Made by a program: the position numbers and the translations under genes. The notes beneath the pieces were generated by a model. The model saw only the letters and a program-made list of their open reading frames with translations, was not told the DNA's origin and ran no database searches. Of a stretch of 64,000 bases of DNA, positions 57,146 through 64,000 are shown one piece after another; position 1 is the first letter of the stretch, and each line of letters begins with the position of its first letter. The stretch spans positions 79,170,474 to 79,234,473 of the forward strand of contig CP154956.1 of NCBI GenBank assembly GCA_039621445.1, written 5' to 3'. This DNA comes from Euglena gracilis. Its lineage: Eukaryota > Euglenida > Euglenophyceae > Euglenales.

Positions 57146-57559
57146 CTCCCCGCCCCACACCCCCTGTTTGCGCCTTTCCCCCGCAAGTGTATACGAGCCC
57201 ACGTTGGCCTCTGCCGGGATGATGGGTTGACCGCCCGTGTCGCCCAGCGGTGCCTGTTGCCCGATCAGACAGGAGAGGGGTATCGGTCTGTCTTGGGGGT
57301 GGGGGGGTTAGGGGCAGGCCCTCCCCGGGAGGGTGCCATAGGCAGGCCAAGGATGGATGTTCTCATTAGATGTTCTCAAGGGGGATGTTTCGTTTTAAAA
57401 CAACAAACTACTGCGGTCTTATGTTCGAGCAGCATTTTCCTCCAATTAATTAAAACGCAGGCTTTGCGGCGGCGATTCTCTCTATGCCATGTGTCTCTCA
57501 TACCCCCCTGCCACGTTGGTAAGGCAGAAATGGGACCAAAGCCCAGGGCGGTCCATAAG

Positions 57560-59150
57560 GGATGGGATTTTTTTTTTAATTAAGGACCGCCCCTTAAGGA
57601 CCCCCCCCAATACACAGAAACCCGAAGAACTGGACCTGAAAAAATTTTCCGGCACCTTCGGCGCCGGGTGTTTTTTTTTTTTTTTTTTTTGGACCCATAT
57701 GGGAGGTCCCCCCAAAAACCCCTCAAACCCCCATTTTTTTCACACCTTCCAAAAATCCAACATTTTCTCAAAAAATTTAGTTTTGAGAGTTTTTTGAAGC
57801 AAAAAAAGCCATTGAAAATCCAAAAAATTTCTAAGAGAAAAAAATGTCAGTAAAATTTCGACTGTGCCAAAATTTGGTTCACAAAATTTGGTTTTTGACC
57901 TTCGTTATTTTCCACCCCCTCCAAAAAACTACCAAGTTTAACCTGAAATCTTTGAGATTTTTTTGTGAAAAAAATGTGGTTTTCCATCAAAAAATGATGT
58001 ACCGGGGCCTGCAGCAGACTTGTAACTTGGAAACACCCTGGGTGACCCCATGGGTGGTTCCAGGACTGAACCCCCCCCCCCCCGCTGGGGGTCCAGGGAA
58101 ATGTGCTTGGAGGGGGTCCCCTACAGATGGGGGCTGGGCTGGGTGTGTGGAGGCCCTGTCCCCCTGGACTTGAAAAGAAGACGGACGTGCAGCGTCAGAA
58201 TAAATGTGTGTACTCGCTGCGAGGTGCTGTTTCCAAGGATGCCCGGGGAGCCGGTAAGCAACACCGTGTTCTGCTCCGAGCAGCAACACGGTAGGACCCG
58301 CCCCTCGGCAGCAACACGGTAGGACCCGCCCCCCAGCAGCAACACGGTAGGATCCGCCCCCCTGCAGAAACACCCGCAGGAATGTGGTCCGTCCCCCTGC
58401 AAGCTGGGGAGGTGGGGGGGGGGGAATTGGGGGTCGAAAAAATTGATTGGGAAAAAAATGGCGTACAGAAATCCTGCCAATTTTTTCCCATTTTCCCCCA
58501 ATTTTTTGGTTGCCATGGATGAAATCTTGCCATAACTGGACGTTTTCACATACGAAATCCTGCCACTTTTTTCCGGACCGTTTTCAGGTTTGACACCAAT
58601 TTTTTCGGCTTCCAATTTTGTTGGTTCTAATTTTATCTAGCCCCAATCCCCCCCCCCCCGGTATTTTGGGTTCATTTTTCAAAAAATTTTCAAAATTTTT
58701 TCAGCCCAAATCCCCCGTTTTCCCGAAATTGGTGAAAAAGCTGCCCAAAATGTTGCCCAAACCCCCCAAACCCCATTTTTTTTCACACCTTCTAAAATTT
58801 CAACATTTCTCAAAATTTTGATTTTGAGAGATTTTGGAAGCAATAAAATGCCACTGAAAATCCAAAAATTTCCAAGGGAAAAAATGTCAATAAATTTGAA
58901 TGTTCCAAAATTTGGTCCCATTTTTTTGACCTGCATTTTTTTGACCGCCCTCCTAAAAACTAACAATTTTCAACCCTAAAATTTTGGAGTTTTTTTGGAA
59001 GAAAATGTGATTTTCCATCAAAATTCATGTATTTTGGGTTCATTATTCAAACTAATTTTCAAAAAATTTTCCCTGGCCAAAATCCCCTTTTCCTTATTTT
59101 TTTTGGTTGAAGTGTATGGGGACAGGATTCTTTTTTGCTTAAGGACCGCC
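57560..59150. repeat. Two diverged direct copies of an AT-rich repeat
   Basis: Blocks 57,600-58,005 and 58,640-59,030 share a run of matching segments (CATTTTTTTCACACCTTC, TTTTGAGAG, GAAAATCCAAAAA, GTGATTTTCCATCAAAA). TTAAGGACCGCCC occurs outside each end (57,580 and 59,140). Between them is a roughly 30-bp tandem repeat with CAGCAACACGGTAGGA (58,280-58,350). Confidence 0.6.
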
Positions 59151-59268
59151 CTGCCAAAGCCTTTCTGCCCACAGAAGTCTGGTCGTCAACAGAAGGCAGG
59201 GATAGGCACACAAAAAATAATGAATGTTTTTTTAGCGTATCAATGCACCAGTCCTGTCCTGCGCGTGG

Positions 59269-59372
59269 GTGTCACAGGCACACCTGAATGCCATCCATAC
59301 GTTTGTGTCCGCCCTCCCCTGTCCATACCACAACCATGTCCGGTGCGTGGCGCGGCTGCGCTGCTGCCAGCC
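59269..59372 (+). CDS. Possible isolated exon, unrecognised
   Basis: Encodes QAHLNAIHTFVSALPCPYHN and HVRCVARLRCCQ with GC-leaning third positions after the middle. No partner exon or junction repeat found; could be chance. Confidence 0.25.
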
Positions 59373-60609
59373 CATCCGTTATGGCCGTTGCTGTTCCCCC
59401 CCCCCCCCGACCTCCCCATGTCCACCCATGTCTCCCCCTTGGACTGATCTGCAGGGAGGGGAGGAGATATGGAAGGCTCGCCTCCCACTTAAGTTTGATT
59501 CATGTTGCTCTCTGAGCTGCAATCTGTTTTGGGGGTCTTATTGGACAATTCATCATAGAATTCTCTCCACAGGAGCTCCAGAAATGTGCCCAAAGGCGCA
59601 CTTTTTCTGGTAACAAGAAATCTCTCGAAAACTCCAATATTTACACAAACAAATAATCAAACCACCATTTTTGGGAACTCACACACTTTTAAGGGTGTTG
59701 GTTTTGGATATTCACCAAAGATTCTGGGGTGCATTTTGTTGATTTGGGGGGGGACTAAAATTTGGTTGGATTTCGTGTGGTAAATTATTGCTTTTTGTAG
59801 TCAAACTCCCATTGTTGCTCCCATGTTACCTGTATGTTCACTGACGTGGAACTTCAGACATTAGAACCAGGGCAGCCCTCCCATAGGGGGACATCCACGG
59901 AGCCGCCGGCAGTACCGTAATGCCCCCCCCCCCCCCGAACAGCCCACCAGTGCGCCGGTTCTTTACACGCTCCTTTTTCATTAGCCTTTGGTCATAGCAA
60001 CTCTGCATGGCACCACAGGGGGAATCCCTCGCAGGGGGTTGCATGCGCCTGAATGAGGTTCACACATGCGATTTCCCTGGGATTCTGGTCGTTTCGATGT
60101 GTTAAGGGTGCAGAAACAGCCCAAGTGCTGCAAATTCACTGAGGATGCACATGGGAGAATTCCGATGGGTTTGGTTGTAAAATGGGTAGGGAATTTGCAT
60201 CCACTTCATCCCGTATCAGGTATTGCAGGGCTGGGCTAGGTATGAATAATATTACCTCAAAGGTAACACCATTTTCCCCTCCCAAAGGTTTAACATGAAT
60301 GAGTGTGTGTCACGTCCGAATGAATGTGGGTTGTTTTCATTTTGGGCGGAAATGGATGATCGGATTCCCCTGTGGTGCTTTGTCCATCCCACCGACACTC
60401 ATAGGGCCCTTCCTTACCTAAGCAGGGAGATGATTTCCATCCCATGGTTGCTTGTTGCTCCCTTTGTCTGCATCAATCAAGCAACATGTTCTCCCCTCGA
60501 CTCCGCACACCACCGATTAACCCACAACTGCGAAGATGGTGCACGTTTCTTTTCCAATTCATTTTCGTTATCAAGCACATTCACGGTGTGAAACACGGGC
60601 TACCAGACT

Positions 60610-61440
60610 TTCATTTAGCGCGCTGAGGAATTTTTTTTTCTGCGCCGCGTGCGCCGTGGCACTGTAAATTTTGTGACCGCGTGCACCGCAAAAATTTTTT
60701 TTCTGTGTGCCGCGTGCTCTGCGGCAGCGCCGCTTGCACCGCAACAGCGCTGTGTGCGCCGCGGCATAGCCATCCCAATTATCCCCTGCCTGCGTTGGGT
60801 TGGTCAGCATCACCCTCTTGATGAGGGTGGGGCTGGTGCTAACCCCCCCCCCAAATAATAACCCCCCCGGGGTATTGTTTTTTCGCCCGAAGTCCCGGCC
60901 TGAGGGGGATATTATTTTGGCGGGGGGTAATAGCACCCCAAAATTTTCGAAAATTTTCGAAGTCCCATAGGGGCCGAAATAGCGCCAAAACCCCCCTCTA
61001 GGGTCATTTTTTCCACTTTCGTATGAAACTTACCATTTTTTGGAGGTCAGATGATCCAGAAAAGTCGATTTTTTCTCGTAATTTGTTGCCAGCGATTGTG
61101 ATTCTTACCTGCATTTTCAGGTCAAAATCCAGGCCTTCGGCCCGAAACCAGAGGGGGGGTATTAACCCGGTCGCTGAAGGCAGACCCCGAGGGGGGGGGG
61201 GTATTATTTAGGGGGGTGTTATTTGGGGGGAGGGTTTATCATGTCAAAGCCCGGGGGTGAGCGCCTTAGCAGTCCCGTGCGGCGACAAAAAAAAAACGTA
61301 TGTGCCGGTGGTGCGCTGCGGGTGCGTTGTTGATGCGCCGCGGCAGCGTTTCAGGTCGCCGTGGGTGTTCAATTGTGCGCCGCGTGTGCCACACAATTTT
61401 TTTTTGCGCCGCGGCAAACTGTCCGAAGCTTTTGTACGGA
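60610..61440. repeat. GCCGCG-rich repeat split by an AATAATACC-family element
   Basis: Two blocks (60,610-60,780 and 61,258-61,440) share GCGCCGCGTG, GCCGCGGC and T-run units. Between them sits a C-tract element (60,840-61,240: CCCCAAATAATAACCCC start, GTATTATTTAGGGGGG end), suggesting an insertion. Confidence 0.5.
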
Positions 61441-63827
61441 CAGATCGACAATTAGATTCATTACTTTCAAATTGGAGAGGCGTTGCATTCCCAGGACCTA
61501 AAAATACCTGCAAAGTGGCGAAGGCCTCCCCCCCCCAAATTCTCAAATGCTTTTTCTGACCCCAACAAGCTGGTGAGGGGTGATCCTTGGGATGGCTTAC
61601 GTTTCAAATTCAAAATTTTACCTTCCCGAAAATGATGGTGTTGCACACCCAGGGGCTTATCTGCAAATCTCCACCAACGGGAGAAGGAAAGGATGAATTA
61701 TTTTCCAGAGCACCCCAAATGGAGTTTTTGGGGTCCCAGACCGACGCTTGGCATGGCGTTTGGGAGGACCAACATCTCACCCATTCATTCACGACGTTCT
61801 GGATGCATCCCCTGCCCCCATTTCTGCCTCCTCGCTGGTGCTCAATATCTCTGGTCCCATCTCTGCACATCATGCACACTCCCTCTGCACTGCCACGCAT
61901 TATCACAGTACCCCAATTCCATGCTTCTCTCTCCTGTCCCTGCCCCTCCCTTGCCCCTCCCTCAATGTTGACTCTCTTGCAGTGTTCGTGCATGGAACTT
62001 GCCCCCATTCGCTGCCACTGAACCGGAGTCTGGAAGCCGTGGCAGGTTCTAACCCACCCGATCAGCCCATCAGCTTTCGCATCGGGCATTGCTGGACTTG
62101 CAATTTTCTTTTGACTGTGCGTTTCCATAGGGTTAGATCAGGGTTATGCACATTACCCAAAACATCACCCCTTTGACGCTGGTGGAGGAAGCAGGAAACC
62201 CAAAACACCTGGTCATTTTGGGAGGATGGAGTTAGGACTTATCTTTGGGGTAATTTTTTTCCCCTAGCCCTGACTGGACCCCATACCTTGAGTTGCCATT
62301 CCATTGATCTAGCCTGAGGGTCATTCCCACTGGGGAGAGTGAAAACAGTGTAAACTTTGGTTTGGCCTTTCTTCTTATCTGCAACCCCCCCCCCCTAAAG
62401 AACTGGCCCTCCCGGTGGGCACTACAAGGCTGCAGCCTTCTCTTTCTTCTGTTGTCCCTTTGGCCTTTTTCTTTGGTCTGGTTCCTCATTGAAAGCCAGT
62501 TGCAAAAAAGTTTTGGAGAATTTTTTGGAAATGTGAGACCTTGGGTGTTGATTACATTGATATGCTCTGCTTTGATTTTTTTTGTTTCAGGGCCTTTCTT
62601 TTAAAATTAAAATCTAAGCATATCATTGCCACTGGTTTTTGGCTTCTGGACCCCTGCCACTCAAAAGTTTGGCTGGGAAATCTTTTTTTGCTGGATTTGG
62701 ATCCTTTTGGGGGGGGTTGTGTTTCATTTCGCGTCCAGCCCAACAGCTGGCTGAACTCCCCCCCCCAAGATGGAGCACAGTCAGCACCTTTTTCCAGCTG
62801 GCCAGACTGGACCCCCTCCCGGGGAGAGAGAGCCTTCTCGTAAGCTTTGGTAGGCAACTTCATTTGAGCTTTCTGGATTCTCTTAGGCATTTCGCAAGTA
62901 AAAGGACCTTCTTGTGCTTCAATTCTCGTCAAAACAGCCTTGTTGGTATCCCCTCCCATGCTGGGGCGGTCCGGCTGGGGTTTTCGGGACCCCTGAGAGA
63001 CACTCAAAAACCCCCTTTTGGTGTTTTCTTGTGTTGTGGCTTGTTGGGGCAAACACGGCCCCACTTGTCAAGGCATTTGGATTGGTGGCCGGTGGCCACC
63101 GGGTGGGGGGGGGTGGCATGGGTGGCATGGGTGGTAGGTAGTATATGCCCTCTGGGGGGGGGGGCGAAGATTTGGCGGTTTGGCGGCGATCTGAAGGAAT
63201 GCATACAATGCCTTTCAGCACATTTGCCCTGAACAATATCAATAGTAACAGTCCATTCCTGCTCCCCTGCAGAATTTTTTTTAAGTTTGGTGACCTGGGG
63301 GGAGGGGGTAGGTGGGTTCTGGGCCGAGCCCCCCCCCCCAGGTTGGGCCGAGTGGGCACCCCGCCAGAGGCGAGGCAGGTTTTTCCTCTGTTTCCAGAGC
63401 GAAGCACCGAATTTTTGGTCAAAATTGACCACAAAAGTGGCCCCCCAAGCCCCCCCCCCCTTGGGGGCCCCCATAGGGTGGGTGGGTCCTCCTCCCCTCC
63501 TAAAAAAAACCTCTGCTTTTGTGCTGAGGGGTTTCTTAGGACGAAGTGGATCCTCCCCCCCCACCTGGGGGGGTGGTCCCGCCAGCACCTTTTTTCCAGC
63601 CAGCATCTCCTGCCAGCCTCTCCTGCTGGACTGCGACCCCCTTGGGGGGGGGTCCGCTGACATAAAGTTAAGAAAACCACTCTTAGATGCGAAACACGAG
63701 CTTTTCCCTCGAAGAACTCAAATACGTGTTGCGCCTTGTGTTATTCTTCAGAGGTGTTATATGTTCAACTGATTTTAGTGTTGTCTTCGTTTTTGGAAAA
63801 TATGGTTCAATGTGTGCTGTGGCAAGT
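61441..63827. other. Right-hand region without a confident gene
   Basis: Open frames at 61,690-62,180 (+) and 62,552-63,064 (-) have mixed codon use and no recognised motif. A TIR-like element with T-run ends (CAGAATTTTTTTTAAG and CTAAAAAAAACCTCTG) lies at about 63,266-63,516. Confidence 0.4.
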
Positions 63828-64000
63828 CTTAGGCGACGCATCTCGCACTTAAGAATTTTTTTGGTCGATGTGCGCATTTTCGCAAGCCGACCAAACATCG
63901 ATTTGAGCACCGGCGTTACAAAGGGTGAGAGCGAGAGGCAATCGGACAGAATACTGGCGATTTCTCATTTTTGGCACCGGCTCTCCCAGGAGTTAGGTGT
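63828..64000. mobile_element. Left end of a CTTAGGCG-type TIR element, cut by window end
   Basis: CTTAGGCGACGCATCTCGCA, CTTAAG, a T run and GATGTGCGCATTTTCGCAA follow the layout of the 3.1-kb element's ends. The other end is outside the window. Confidence 0.5.

Noticed and set aside
61587-62180. Overlapping open frames in several phases
   Set aside because: All frames are open because of composition; none shows GC3 bias or a recognisable motif.

Overview
This window looks like nuclear DNA of a euglenozoan, most likely a euglenid alga such as Euglena; a diplonemid is not excluded. The evidence is indirect. (1) Coding exons are short islands with very GC-rich third codon positions, set in low-complexity, homopolymer-rich sequence. 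(2) Most introns I can place by homology or reading frame lack GT-AG ends. They are bracketed by short direct repeats (3 to 9 bp), and their ends tend to base-pair (CAG near the 5' end, CTG near the 3' end), as reported for 'nonconventional' euglenid introns. (3) There is an interstitial run of the TTAGGG-type telomere repeat, the type used by Euglenozoa. Nothing here is bacterial or organellar.

Layout. Positions 1-18,317 (+ strand): the 3' two thirds of a ubiquitin-specific protease of the USP48/UBP26 type, in 16 exons. It carries the zinc-ribbon cysteine pairs, the His box and several DUSP-like modules with LCxHG motifs. The Cys box lies left of the window. Positions 18,318-21,404: no recognisable exon, several repeats. 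Positions 21,405-56,330 (+ strand): one long chain of at least 26 exons that join in frame into a protein of roughly 1,100 residues: a coiled-coil start, a lysine/proline/serine-rich low-complexity middle, a long alpha-helical-repeat region and a basic/proline-rich tail ending in TAA. I do not recognise this protein. Positions 56,331-64,000: no confident gene, mostly repeats.

The introns and intergenic DNA are full of short elements with terminal inverted repeats (TIRs). Several boundaries can be fixed by target-site duplications: three hAT-like MITEs with 8-bp duplications, a second family beginning CAGGGTT with 8-bp duplications, a 3.1-kb element with 5-bp duplications, a 283-bp MITE with a 5-bp duplication, C-tract-ended elements at TA sites, and a Tc1-like foldback element with another TIR element nested inside it. 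A decayed Ty3-type reverse transcriptase fragment lies on the minus strand inside an intron. Large microsatellites (24.3-25.9 kb and 55.0-55.9 kb) make up the rest.

Method and limits: exons were placed by eye from reading frame, GC3 and similarity to remembered family motifs. Exon ends were set at the direct repeat that gives an in-frame join, so any end can slide by the length of that repeat, and joins with 2-4 bp repeats are weak on their own. No alignment or RNA data were available.
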